A DNA stretch of 59,857 nt, from positions 1-59,857 of the forward strand of contig JANQFR010000054.1 in assembly GCA_028277745.1 (NCBI GenBank), in the 5' to 3' direction. The notes below the pieces were generated by a model. It worked only from the letters and a program-made list of their open reading frames with translations, did no database searches and had not been told where the DNA came from. The stretch is from Phycisphaeraceae bacterium. Its GTDB lineage: Bacteria > Planctomycetota > Phycisphaerae > Phycisphaerales > Phycisphaeraceae. The translations under genes and the position numbers were made by a program. Of the stretch, positions 34,650-43,300 are shown piece after piece (the stretch's first letter is position 1; each line of letters opens with the position of its first letter).

Positions 34650-35340
34650 AGAACTGATGCTGACCGCAGTGGTTGATGAAGTGAACGACGCCCGGCTGTT
34701 CGATCAGCCGTTGCCCGCCGCGCGGCGGCGGACGCTGGCGGCGTTCCTTATCGAACGGCAGGGCTTGCCCGGCAGCTACTGCGGCCTGTTCGCGCCGGTC
34801 GGGGATGAGATCGCCGACGGCTACCGCTTCTACACCGGCGAGCGGATCAACACCAACGCGGGTTCGCGTCACATCCTCGGCGAAGAGACGCTGCGGGCGC
34901 TCGTGCTGCTTGCGCCGACGACCCGGGCGGGGAAGGCCGCGATCGGCCGCGCCGCCGAGGCGATGAGCCGCCGGCTGCACGAGTCGGAAACCTCGCACGG
35001 CGGCGGGCTGCACCGCCGCGGCATGTACTGCTGCAACCGATGCTCGGTCGCCCTTTGGCGCGTGTTCGGCGTCGGGGCGATCGAGGACGCCGCCGACCGG
35101 CTGCGTTGCGGGTTGAAGCAGCTGCGTCAAAAGCGCGACGGGCAGGGCGCGTGGCGGGGGTTCCCGTTTCACTACACCCTCAGCGCCTTGCTCGAAGCGC
35201 CGCCCGATTCGGTCCGCGCGGAGCTGCGCTACGCCCGGCCCGCGGTCGAACGCCGGTTGAAGCGCGCAGCCAAGGCCCCGGGCGATCCGTACGCCGCCCG
35301 CCGCCGGCGCCTGATGGAAACCGCCGCGCAGGCGGCGTAA
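34642..35340 (+). CDS. Hypothetical protein with a Cys-x2-Cys segment
   Basis: A 232-residue protein that I do not recognise. It is mostly helical, Arg- and Ala-rich, with one GMYCCNRCSVALWRVFG segment that might bind metal and a later WRGFPFHYTLSALL stretch. No signal peptide or membrane helix. AGAGG precedes the ATG. Length and codon use look like those of a real gene. It follows the glycosylase remnant and precedes a secreted protein. Confidence 0.65.
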   Translation: MDKELMLTAVVDEVNDARLFDQPLPAARRRTLAAFLIERQGLPGSYCGLFAPVGDEIADGYRFYTGERINTNAGSRHILGEETLRALVLLAPTTRAGKAAIGRAAEAMSRRLHESETSHGGGLHRRGMYCCNRCSVALWRVFGVGAIEDAADRLRCGLKQLRQKRDGQGAWRGFPFHYTLSALLEAPPDSVRAELRYARPAVERRLKRAAKAPGDPYAARRRRLMETAAQAA

Positions 35341-35377
35341 GAATCGCATCACACCGTTCAGCAAGGAGAAGATTCTC

Positions 35378-35914
35378 ATGCGAGCCATCCTCGTTGTTTG
35401 CCTCACCGCCGCCCTGCTCGGCGGGGGCCTGGCGATCCGCGCAGCGGCCAACCAAGAGCCGGACCGGCCCCGGCTGCGGATCGGGACCTACGACAACCGC
35501 GCCATCGCGATCGCCATCGCCCCGACGAAGCTCAACCCGGCCCTGAAGCTGCAGGAGCGGTACCAGGAAGCGAACGAAGCCGGCGACCGGAAGCGGATGG
35601 CCGAGCTGACGGAGCAGCTCAACGCGATGCAGCGGCGGTTCCACCGGATGGGGTTCGCCCGCGTGCCGGTCGATGAGTTGCTCGAGCCGGTGAAGGACCG
35701 GCTGCCCGAAGTCGCCGCGGCGGCGGGGGTGGACGCGATCGTCTTCGACTGCAACTGGGCGGGTGCGGACGTCGAGGTGGTGGACCTCACCGACGAACTG
35801 GTCGCGCTGTTCGACCCGTCCCCCAGGGTGCTCAAGTGGGTCAGGCAGATCAAGGACACGCCCCCGCTGGACCTGGATGTGCTGGAGCAGCACGGGCACG
35901 ATCACGATCACTGA
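35378..35914 (+). CDS. Exported protein with coiled middle and His-rich C-terminus
   Basis: A 178-residue protein with a signal peptide (1-24), an opening strand RIGTYDNRAIAIAIA, a helical region (EAGDRKRMAELTEQLNAMQR), a repeat of alpha/beta elements (GVDAIVFDCNWAG; VDLTDELVALFDPSP) and the tail HGHDHDH. The layout loosely resembles periplasmic OmpH/Skp-like proteins. The histidine tail could bind a metal. AAGGAG lies before the ATG. Specific function unknown. Confidence 0.7.
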   Translation: MRAILVVCLTAALLGGGLAIRAAANQEPDRPRLRIGTYDNRAIAIAIAPTKLNPALKLQERYQEANEAGDRKRMAELTEQLNAMQRRFHRMGFARVPVDELLEPVKDRLPEVAAAAGVDAIVFDCNWAGADVEVVDLTDELVALFDPSPRVLKWVRQIKDTPPLDLDVLEQHGHDHDH

Positions 35915-35924
35915 GGGCGCGTAT

Positions 35925-36011
35925 GAGAAGCCGGCCCTGAGCGGAGCGAAGGTCCGGATCGAGCGGCGAAATCCATCCGGACCTTCGCTTCGCTCAGGAC
36001 CGGCTTGATCG
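35925..36011. repeat. Dispersed palindromic repeat, family A, copy 2
   Basis: Same arms and edges as 1725-1813 (AAGCCGGCCCTGAGCGGAGC ... GCTTCGCTCAGGACCGGCTT) with a different central loop. It lies between the exported His-tail protein and the Nramp-like gene. Confidence 0.85.
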
Positions 36012-36065
36012 CGAGATCGGTGAGACCACTGCATCCTGTCCGGGTGGGCGCCTTACACTCTGCGG

Positions 36066-37403
36066 ATGGCTGGACCAGCACAAGGCGCCAGGCGATCGGT
36101 GATCGGCGTGATCGGCCCGGGCCTGCTCATCGCCGCGACCGGCGTGGGTGCGGGCGACCTGGCGACCGGGGCGTTCACCGGCAGCAAGCTCGGCCTGGCT
36201 GTCCTCTGGGCCGTGCTGCTGGGCGCGTTCATCAAGTTTGTGTTGACCGAGGGCCTGACGCGATACCAGCTCGCCACCGGCCAGACCCTGCTCGAGGGGA
36301 TCATCCTCCGGCTCGGCGCGGTCGCGAAGTGGGGGTTTCTCGTTTACCTGTTGGTCTGGACGTTCGGCGTCGGCGCGTCGCTCATGAGCGCGTGCGGCGT
36401 CGCGGGGCACGCCCTGGCGCCGGTCTTTGATGACCCCGAAACCGGCAAGGTCGTGTGGGCCATCGTCCACAGCCTCGCGGGCATGACCCTGGTGCTCATC
36501 GGCTCGTTCCGGGTGTTCGAACGGCTGATCAGCATCATGGTGGGGCTGATGTTCATCGCGGTGGTGATCACCGCGGTGCAGCTGCGTCCGGACCTGACGG
36601 GTTTCCTGCACGGCTTGTTTGTCCCGTCGATCCCCGAATACACCGACGCGAACGGCCGCGACCAGGGCCTGGCGTGGACGCTCGCCCTGATGGGGGGCGT
36701 CGGCGGGACGCTCACCATCGTGTGCTACGGCTACTGGATCCGTGAAGAGAACCGGCAGGGGATCGAGTCGCTGAAGCTGTGCCGGCTCGACCTGATGACG
36801 GCGTACCTCGTGACCGCCGCGTTCGGCGTGGCGATGGTCGTGATCGCCGCGGGATCCGACCTCGACGGGCGGCCCAGCGCGATGCTCATCGTGTCCCTGG
36901 CGGACCGGCTGGGGCAGACCACCGGGCAGGTGGGACAGATCGTCTTCCTGGTCGGGGCGTGGGCGGCGGTGTTCACGAGCCTGCTGGGCGTGTGGCAGTC
37001 GGCGCCGTACCTGTTCGCGGACTTCTGGTCGGTGCATCGACAAAGCAAAAACGACCCGGCGGCTCCCTCCCCAGCGGCCGCCATCGACCGGCGCGGCTGG
37101 CGCTACCGCGGGTTCCTGCTCTTCATCACCTTCGCGCCGATGCTGGCGCTGGGGCACGACTTCGAGGTGGTGCAGATGCTCTACGCGATCTTCGGCGCCC
37201 TCGTCATGCCGCTGCTCGCGCTGGTGCTGCTGCTGCTCAACGGGCGGGCGAAATGGGTCGGCCGGGCGCACCGCAACCGGTGGTGGACCGTACTCGTGCT
37301 GCTCGCGACGATCGGGTTTTTCCTTTACCTGGGCGGCCCGAAACTGGCGGACGCTTCGATCCGCTTGCTCGAACTGATCGGGTTGATCCAACCCACGTCC
37401 TGA
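36066..37403 (+). CDS. Nramp-like divalent metal transporter with altered metal-site motifs
   Basis: A 445-residue protein with about eleven membrane helices, similar throughout to the Nramp/MntH family (GPGLLIAATGVGAGDLATGA at the start; VGGTLTIVCYGYWIREENRQG in the middle). Canonical Nramp proteins bind Mn or Fe with Asp and Asn of a DPGN motif in helix 1 and a Met in the MPH motif of helix 6. Here the first reads GAGD and the second CYGYW, so the usual ligands are missing. It probably transports something else, or uses a different site. It stands alone on its strand and is convergent with an SDR gene. Confidence 0.85.
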   Translation: MAGPAQGARRSVIGVIGPGLLIAATGVGAGDLATGAFTGSKLGLAVLWAVLLGAFIKFVLTEGLTRYQLATGQTLLEGIILRLGAVAKWGFLVYLLVWTFGVGASLMSACGVAGHALAPVFDDPETGKVVWAIVHSLAGMTLVLIGSFRVFERLISIMVGLMFIAVVITAVQLRPDLTGFLHGLFVPSIPEYTDANGRDQGLAWTLALMGGVGGTLTIVCYGYWIREENRQGIESLKLCRLDLMTAYLVTAAFGVAMVVIAAGSDLDGRPSAMLIVSLADRLGQTTGQVGQIVFLVGAWAAVFTSLLGVWQSAPYLFADFWSVHRQSKNDPAAPSPAAAIDRRGWRYRGFLLFITFAPMLALGHDFEVVQMLYAIFGALVMPLLALVLLLLNGRAKWVGRAHRNRWWTVLVLLATIGFFLYLGGPKLADASIRLLELIGLIQPTS

Positions 37404-37411
37404 ACGTCAGC

Positions 37412-37428
37412 CCGGCCCTGCGGGCCGG
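37412..37428. terminator. Short GC-rich hairpin between convergent genes
   Basis: CCGGCCC, loop TGC, GGGCCGG between the Nramp-like and SDR stops. No T-run follows. Confidence 0.4.
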
Positions 37429-37458
37429 CGTTAAACGGCTCAGCGGCGGCCGCACCCG

Positions 37459-38235
37459 TCACACCGCCGTGTAGCCGCCGTCGATCGCGATCACCTGGCC
37501 CGTCAAGAAATCCGACGCGGGCGACGCCAGGTACAGCACCAGGTCCGCCACCTCCGCCGGCTCACCGAAGCGGTTCATGGGGATCTTCGCCTTCATCGGA
37601 TCGCCCTTCTCCGGCGGGCCCCAGACCTCCCGCCCCATCGCGGTCAGGATCACGGTCGGCGCGACGGCGTTGCACTGGACGTTGTAAGGCGCCAGCTCGA
37701 TCGCCATCACCTTCGTCAGCAGGTTCAGGCCGCCCTTCGACGCCGTATACGCCGCGTGCTCCCATTGGGCGGTCACGCCCGCCACCGACGAGATGTTGAT
37801 GATCTTGCCCCGCCTCTGCTCGCGCATCGGCCCGGACAACACCTGGGCGAGGATGAACGGGGCGCGGAGGTTGACCGCCTGGGTCAGGTCCCAGTCGTCG
37901 ACCGAGAGCTCCCAGAACGGCGCGACGCGCGCGATGCCGGCGTTGTTCACGAGGATGTCGATCGTGGGGAAACACGCCAGCGCCGCGCGGGCCGTCGCCT
38001 CGGCGCCCTCGGCGGTCGCCAGGTCGGCTTCAACCGTTTCACACCGGCCGCCCTCGGCGCGGATCGTTGCGCACACCGCGTCGAGCCCCACGCGGTCGCG
38101 CCCCGCGACCGCGACCGCCGCCCCCGCCCGCGACAGGTTCAACGCCGTCTCCGCCCCGATCCCCTTCGACCCGCCGGTCACCAGCGCCGTCTTGCCGGCC
38201 AACGAAAAGCGGCTCGTGGGTTCTGATTCCGACAT
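37459..38235 (-). CDS. Short-chain dehydrogenase/reductase (SDR)
   Basis: A 258-residue NAD(P)-dependent oxidoreductase of the classical SDR family, often annotated as glucose 1-dehydrogenase or 3-oxoacyl-ACP reductase. Motifs: TGGSKGIG for cofactor binding, NNAG, the catalytic Ser in ISSVAG and Tyr/Lys in AYTASKGG, and the C-terminal GQVIAIDGGYT. The substrate cannot be told. GGAG eight bases upstream supports the ATG at 38235; a GTG at 38247 is possible. Confidence 0.92.
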   Translation of the reverse strand: MSESEPTSRFSLAGKTALVTGGSKGIGAETALNLSRAGAAVAVAGRDRVGLDAVCATIRAEGGRCETVEADLATAEGAEATARAALACFPTIDILVNNAGIARVAPFWELSVDDWDLTQAVNLRAPFILAQVLSGPMREQRRGKIINISSVAGVTAQWEHAAYTASKGGLNLLTKVMAIELAPYNVQCNAVAPTVILTAMGREVWGPPEKGDPMKAKIPMNRFGEPAEVADLVLYLASPASDFLTGQVIAIDGGYTAV

Positions 38236-38287
38236 GCCTCGCTCCACAGGCGAAACGCTCCGTCTCGAAATCGGCGCCGATCAGGCC

Positions 38288-38926
38288 TCAGGGCGCCTCG
38301 GGGTCCACCACGAAATCCAACATCGTTTCTCCATCCTCGTGGACGTAAAGATATCGCACTTTCGTCCCGGTTCCTTCCAATCCCGTGAGCGTTTGGTTTT
38401 GACGGATCGTCCCGCGCACATGATCTTCCAGATGCGCCAAACCCTCGGGCGAGACGGACGCCGGATCGATGCCGGTCACCCGGTACTCAAACGTCATGAC
38501 GTTGGGCGAGTCTGCGTACACTTTGACCCATTCCGTGTTCTCGTCGATCCTGATCGGCAGCCGCCCGTGCATTTCCTCGACGATCGCTGTGACTCTCGCG
38601 GCCGCCCGGGTCTGTTGAACGGCGGTGAACCCAGCAACCACCACGAGCGCCATCAGCACCAGCGACAGGGTGTTCACTATCAGCCCCGCGATGCCGTGCC
38701 CGCCGCGCCGGAACCCGATCAGGCACTGCACACTCTTGATGTAGCCAAAGACATGAAACGCCAGAAGCGCGAGCGTAGGGAGCAAGCCCAGCACGATTTT
38801 GACGACGCGGTCTTCCTGGGTTTCCTGATTCAACAGGACCAACATCAGAACGTTCACTACTAACGCCGCCCCCCATCCCGCCAGCGGCGACAACCACGCG
38901 TAGTAAGCCCGTTCGACGGTTTTCAT
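38288..38926 (-). CDS. Hypothetical membrane protein with three helices
   Basis: A 212-residue protein with three predicted membrane helices (about 15-35, 45-68 and 82-105) and a C-terminal extracytoplasmic part (EEMHGRLPIRIDEN, GTKVRYLYVHEDGE). I do not recognise the family. AGGGG precedes the ATG at 38926. It is 52 bp upstream of the SDR gene on the same strand, so they may be co-transcribed, and divergent from a DUF4173 protein. Confidence 0.7.
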   Translation of the reverse strand: MKTVERAYYAWLSPLAGWGAALVVNVLMLVLLNQETQEDRVVKIVLGLLPTLALLAFHVFGYIKSVQCLIGFRRGGHGIAGLIVNTLSLVLMALVVVAGFTAVQQTRAAARVTAIVEEMHGRLPIRIDENTEWVKVYADSPNVMTFEYRVTGIDPASVSPEGLAHLEDHVRGTIRQNQTLTGLEGTGTKVRYLYVHEDGETMLDFVVDPEAP

Positions 38927-39091
38927 GGCTTGCCCCTGAGTTGATGGTTCCAGATGCGCCGCCATCATATTGAAATCGTCGCTGACCTGTTTTCGGCGCC
39001 CCGCGCGAACCCAAGCCCGCCGGCAGGCGTAGTCAGCAGTGAGGCATCATTTCACACGCCGCGGCGGCGCGGCACAGCCGGGATAAGCAAC

Positions 39092-40549
39092 ATGGCGCAA
39101 TCGGCGTATGCGGTAAGGCGGCGGGCGGCGTTTGTCACGGCGGCCTGCCTGGGGTTGATCGCGTTGGCCGACTGGCTGTTCTACCGCGAGCCGGTGGGGT
39201 GGACGGCGGGGCTGTTCGGGCTGGCGCTGATGCTGGCGGTGACGCTGCGCAACGGCGCGTACCTGCGGACCTGGCCGGGGCGGCTGATCGCGGCGGCGCT
39301 GGTGGGGCTGGTGGTCTCGCTGCTGATCGAACCCGGGCCCCTGGCGATCGGGCTGGGCGTGGTCGGGCTGGTGACGCTGGCGATGATCGACCGGGGTGGG
39401 TGGACTCACAGCGTCTCGCTGCTGGCGGCGCGGTGGGTGATGTTCATCGCCTTGGCCGTTGTTCAGCCGATCCGCGATGCTCAGCTGCAGCGCCGCTGGC
39501 AGTGGCGGCGCGGCAAGCGGTTCGCGGCGATCAGCGCGGCGGTGCGTTGGTTCGTGCCGGTGGCGCTGAGCCTGGTGTTCGTCGCGCTGTTCGCGGCGGC
39601 GAACCCGATCATCGAACGGTGGACGGCGGAGGCGCCGCAGTACGTCGGCCCGCTGCGCGTGCTGCTGTGGCTCGCGGTCGGGGTGGGGGTGTGGGGGCTG
39701 CTGCGGGTGCGGCTGAGCCGGTCGCGGGAGCGGCCGCTGCCCGCCGGGCCGGCCCGGGCCGCGGACTTTGCCGAGGAAATCGCCGGGGCGGGTTGGGTGG
39801 TGCGTTGCCTCGTGCTGTTCAACGCCGTGTTTGCGGTGCAGACCCTGCTGGACGTGACGTATCTGTGGGGAGGCGCCAGGCTGCCCGAGGGAATGACGTA
39901 TGCGCAGTATGCGCACCGCGGCGCGTATCCCCTGGTCGCCACCGCCCTGCTCGCCGGGGTGTTCGTGCTGACGACGTTCCGGCCCGGCGGCGCGAGCGAG
40001 CAATACGTGTGGGCGCGTCGGCTGGTGTACCTGTGGATCGCTCAGAACGTGATGCTGATGGTCTCGGCGATCTGGCGGCTGGGGCTGTATGTCGACGTCT
40101 ACAGCCTGACGCGCTGGCGCGTCGCGGCGGCGATCTGGATGGGGCTGACGGCCGTGGGGTTCACGCTGCTGGTGATCCGCATCGTCGCCCGGCGGGACAA
40201 CCGTTGGCTGCTCCAGGGTTGCGCGCTGGCGGGCGCGGCGACGCTGTACGTCTGCAGCTTCATCAACTTCGACGGCTTCATCGCCCGGTACAACGTCGCG
40301 CACTGCCGGGAGGTCACCGGCCGGGCCCACGCCGCCCCGCTCGACGTGGACTACCTCCGGCAGCTCGGCCCGGCGTCGCTGCCCGCATTACGGGAACTGC
40401 GCGGCGCCCTGCCGGCGGGCAGCACGCTGCTCACCGAGACAGACCGCGCGACAACGGAGCTGGAGGCGGAACTGGATCAGAGCCTGTCCAACTGGCGCGG
40501 GTTCACCGTGCAGCGCTGGGTGCTGACCGAACCGATGGCGTCACGCTGA
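39092..40549 (+). CDS. DUF4173-like polytopic membrane protein
   Basis: A 485-residue protein with about ten membrane helices and a short soluble C-terminal domain (DVDYLRQLGPASLPALREL). The segment LPEGMTYAQYAHRGAYPLVA is characteristic of DUF4173 proteins. Known relatives are uncharacterised integral membrane proteins. The ATG at 39092 (GGATAAG upstream) is chosen because homology starts there; the longer open frame has no family similarity. Confidence 0.85.
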   Translation: MAQSAYAVRRRAAFVTAACLGLIALADWLFYREPVGWTAGLFGLALMLAVTLRNGAYLRTWPGRLIAAALVGLVVSLLIEPGPLAIGLGVVGLVTLAMIDRGGWTHSVSLLAARWVMFIALAVVQPIRDAQLQRRWQWRRGKRFAAISAAVRWFVPVALSLVFVALFAAANPIIERWTAEAPQYVGPLRVLLWLAVGVGVWGLLRVRLSRSRERPLPAGPARAADFAEEIAGAGWVVRCLVLFNAVFAVQTLLDVTYLWGGARLPEGMTYAQYAHRGAYPLVATALLAGVFVLTTFRPGGASEQYVWARRLVYLWIAQNVMLMVSAIWRLGLYVDVYSLTRWRVAAAIWMGLTAVGFTLLVIRIVARRDNRWLLQGCALAGAATLYVCSFINFDGFIARYNVAHCREVTGRAHAAPLDVDYLRQLGPASLPALRELRGALPAGSTLLTETDRATTELEAELDQSLSNWRGFTVQRWVLTEPMASR

Positions 40550-40598
40550 CGCCGGGAGACGCTTGGGGACCTGTTGTCCATCAGTATCATGCCATGTG

Positions 40599-41642
40599 AT
40601 GACGACGACGCCCGTCAAAGCCCGCCCGCTTTCCGTTCAGCGAGCCATCATCCTTCTCGTGATATTCGTCTCAGGCGCCGCGGCGGTGACCTACGGGTTG
40701 GCTCGCCTCAGCGGCCCCATGGCCCCGGTCAAGGCGGGCACGATGGATCAGTTCTGGTCCGCGTCGGGTCTGGCCCATACGGACGACCAGGGGGGGTTCA
40801 CAGGCAACGTCTACCAAATAGACGACGACTGGTGGCTGTACGAAGTGGTCCACATACACGGCAGTTGGTTGTATCGTGTGCCTTCCGATCAAGTCGAAAA
40901 AGAGTTTGCTCAACAGTATCAAACGTTCCTGAACCAGGTCGCTTCATCCGGCGCCCCGCCATGGGTGTCCGAAGCGACGAAAGCCTTGGGGAGCCAAACG
41001 ACCTTTACGGAACTGCGGTACGCGGCGCGGGACGCCCGTCTCCGCCAACTGGCGCAGGACTCGCCGTCCGCCGCGATTCATCAGGGATTCCGCGAATACT
41101 CAGCGCTGCGGCGGGCGCATAAGGCTCGGTGGTATTGGGCGACCCTCGTTTTTGAATGGTGCTTTCTCGTGTTTCTGATCGGATGGCTCCTCTGGCCCTG
41201 GCTGCGGCCATCGGGGCCCATCCGACCCGCCCTTTATATCGCGGCGGCGCCCCTCTTGTTCGCGTTGCCTTATTACCTGGGTTATGCGAGTTGGTCGCTG
41301 ACGTCCGCCGGTCCGTCGGGCGGCGTCCTTTACCCTTATCTGGCGATCATGACGCTGGGCGGGGGAGAGCTTTACGCCATCGAGCGATGGATGCTCGCCC
41401 ACGCCCCGCCGTTGCTGGATGTGCTTTCCCATGACATCGGCGAGCCGTTGGCCATCACCGGGCGCGGGCTGCGGGGCCCGATCACCATGCTGCTGTACGG
41501 CGCCGCGGCGGGCGTGATCGTTGCGGGCATCGGGGTGTGGGTCCGCTGGCGGCAAAAGCAATCCGAGTCGAAGACACAAGACGGGTCGGGTGAGACATCA
41601 GAGCCGGGCCCGCAGACTTCGGAGCGCGGGTTCAAACCGTAA
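40599..41642 (+). CDS. Hypothetical membrane protein
   Basis: A 347-residue protein. One N-terminal helix (about 15-37), a soluble part (FTGNVYQIDDDWWLYEVVHI ... ), then three or four helices in the second half (WCFLVFLIGWLLWPWL; ITMLLYGAAAGVIVAGIGVWV) and a hydrophilic tail. No recognised domain. The ATG at 40599 has no strong ribosome binding site. It follows the DUF4173 gene by 49 bp and could be co-transcribed. Confidence 0.65.
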   Translation: MTTTPVKARPLSVQRAIILLVIFVSGAAAVTYGLARLSGPMAPVKAGTMDQFWSASGLAHTDDQGGFTGNVYQIDDDWWLYEVVHIHGSWLYRVPSDQVEKEFAQQYQTFLNQVASSGAPPWVSEATKALGSQTTFTELRYAARDARLRQLAQDSPSAAIHQGFREYSALRRAHKARWYWATLVFEWCFLVFLIGWLLWPWLRPSGPIRPALYIAAAPLLFALPYYLGYASWSLTSAGPSGGVLYPYLAIMTLGGGELYAIERWMLAHAPPLLDVLSHDIGEPLAITGRGLRGPITMLLYGAAAGVIVAGIGVWVRWRQKQSESKTQDGSGETSEPGPQTSERGFKP

Positions 41643-41707
41643 AAACAACGCCTTCCCCTGAAAACCCCCGCCGATCGGCACGTCCACGTGATGAAGGCAG
41701 CCTCCCG

Positions 41708-42478
41708 ATGACCGATGTCCCGATCCAGATCCACAACCGGCCGTTCGTCCCCGCGACCATCAACGGCCTCGGGCCGTTCATGCTCCTCCTCGACACCGGC
41801 TGCATCGGCTGGCGCATGACGACCGCCGCGGCGCGGCGCCTGGGGCTGCACCCCGACGACGACGGCGGCGTCTGCCTGCAAACCCTCGCGATCGGCTCGG
41901 CCCGGTGGCGCGACGTCCGATTCGGCGTGGGAGACGACCCCGCGGTGACCCGACTGGTCGGCCGGGCGTTCGACGGGTTCCTCGGCAACGGGTTCCTGCT
42001 CCATGTCCGCGACGCGTTCTCCCTCACCATTCACTACCCGAAGCAAACCCTCGCCTTCGTCCCCAGGCAACCGCCGGCCCACAAGCCAGAACGGGAAAGC
42101 CACGTCAACCTCAGCATCGAGAACCGCTACACGATCGTTCCGGTTCGCGTGAACGGTGAGGGCCCGTACCGCTTCCTGCTGGACACGGGGGCCTCCACCT
42201 GCATCGTCGCTCAGCGACTCGCCGCCGAGCTCGGCCTGCCCCAAGGGGCGGCCGCGACCGCCAAAGGCGCAGCCGATGCCTTGCCGGTTTTTCGATCGAG
42301 CGCCTCACAGCTCTCGGTCGGCGCCGCCGCGCGCCGCGACCTCGACGTCCTCCTGATGGACTGCACGCATGTGAGCGATTATGTCCACGAGCCGATCGAC
42401 GGATACCTGGGCACGAATTTTCTTAAACACTTCACGATCACGCTGGACTACGCGGATCAAACACTAGGGTGCCGGTGA
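41708..42478 (+). CDS. Tandem retropepsin-like aspartyl protease
   Basis: A 256-residue protein made of two clan AA (retropepsin-like) domains in a row. Each has the strand-and-loop NG-G-P-ff-LLDTG motif: LLLDTGCIGW near residue 32 and FLLDTGASTCIV near 158. The second ends with GYLGTNFLKHFTITLDY. Retropepsins work as dimers with one Asp from each; here one chain supplies both, like a miniature pepsin. No signal peptide, so it is probably cytoplasmic. A GC-rich terminator follows. Confidence 0.83.
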   Translation: MTDVPIQIHNRPFVPATINGLGPFMLLLDTGCIGWRMTTAAARRLGLHPDDDGGVCLQTLAIGSARWRDVRFGVGDDPAVTRLVGRAFDGFLGNGFLLHVRDAFSLTIHYPKQTLAFVPRQPPAHKPERESHVNLSIENRYTIVPVRVNGEGPYRFLLDTGASTCIVAQRLAAELGLPQGAAATAKGAADALPVFRSSASQLSVGAAARRDLDVLLMDCTHVSDYVHEPIDGYLGTNFLKHFTITLDYADQTLGCR

Positions 42479-42800
42479 AGCCGGCCGACGCGCGCAGGCC
42501 GCGCCGGCCGGTTTTCCAGGGACGCCCGACCGCGGTCCCCCGGCGTTTCGTGCAGCCGATCAGACGTCATCGATTCCCGCGGAAGGGCGGCGTATCGTCA
42601 GGACCCTGTAGACTCTCCCTGAACATGACGCTTGACGGCGGCGGGTGTTTCACACTTTTTCTCGATTCCGCCAAACTCCGGGCCCGAACCCCCGAATCCT
42701 CGAAAAACATCTGTTACCGTAAACGCCCCGGCCCCGGCAGCGTCTTAAAGGATGCAACAGGCGCGCGATGAAACCATCAAACCAGAAGCCGGAGCCCCCC
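42479..42800. other. Gap without a gene
   Basis: It starts with the terminator at 42481-42515. The rest (42516-42800) holds no supported open frame or RNA; low-complexity AT-rich tracts near 42650-42720 may include a promoter for the next gene, but I see no clear boxes. Confidence 0.5.
42481..42515 (+). terminator. Terminator after the retropepsin gene
   Basis: CCGGCCG (42481-42487) pairs with CGGCCGG (42505-42511), extended inside by CGCG pairs, followed by TTTT. Confidence 0.65.
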
Positions 42801-43193
42801 ATGTCCGACATCTCGCCCGTCAACCTGAACCCTTACCTCATCACCACCCCCCCAGAAACCCACTCCGACATCCGGCCGCCTGCCCGGCTGCGGGGCTGCC
42901 TCCTCGCGCTGGCCCTGGCCATGCACGCCGTGCAGGGCCTCGTCGCGGCGGGGCTCTATTATGCGTTCGTGCAGTTCAACCGGGGGCACGACCCGACCGT
43001 GCTGCTCCACTTCGTGTCCGGCCCGATGCTGTATGGGGCGCTGATCGTCAGCGCCGCGGTGGGCCTGCTGGCGGTCGCGGCGTTCATCGCCCGCCGCGGG
43101 TTACGCCCGGTCGCGGACGCCGACCTGCCCTGGCTCCTCTCGGGGCTCATTCACCTGATCGTGCTGGCCGTCGGCGTCTACGTCATCATCTAA
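42801..43193 (+). CDS. Small three-helix membrane protein
   Basis: A 130-residue protein with three predicted helices (GCLLALALAMHAVQGLVAAG, LYGALIVSAAVGLLAVAAF and HLIVLAVGVYVII) after a soluble N-terminus. No recognised family. GGAG six bases upstream supports the ATG at 42801; an in-frame ATG at 42768 would add 11 residues. A perfect palindrome lies downstream. Confidence 0.6.
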   Translation: MSDISPVNLNPYLITTPPETHSDIRPPARLRGCLLALALAMHAVQGLVAAGLYYAFVQFNRGHDPTVLLHFVSGPMLYGALIVSAAVGLLAVAAFIARRGLRPVADADLPWLLSGLIHLIVLAVGVYVII

Positions 43194-43228
43194 AGCGTCG
43201 CCCCGCTCATGGAGGACGGAGCCAAAGA

Positions 43229-43252
43229 AGCCCCGCATGCGCATGCGGGGCT
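43229..43252. repeat. Perfect 24-bp palindrome, family C
   Basis: AGCCCCGCATGC followed directly by GCATGCGGGGCT. It lies between convergent genes and probably acts as a bidirectional terminator. A near-identical hairpin is at 49121-49142 (centre ATACGCAT), and both are followed by CCGG. Confidence 0.7.
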
Positions 43253-43300
43253 CCGGTGCGTTCGACGCCTGCGTTTTTGTGACGCGTCCGCCCCACACTC

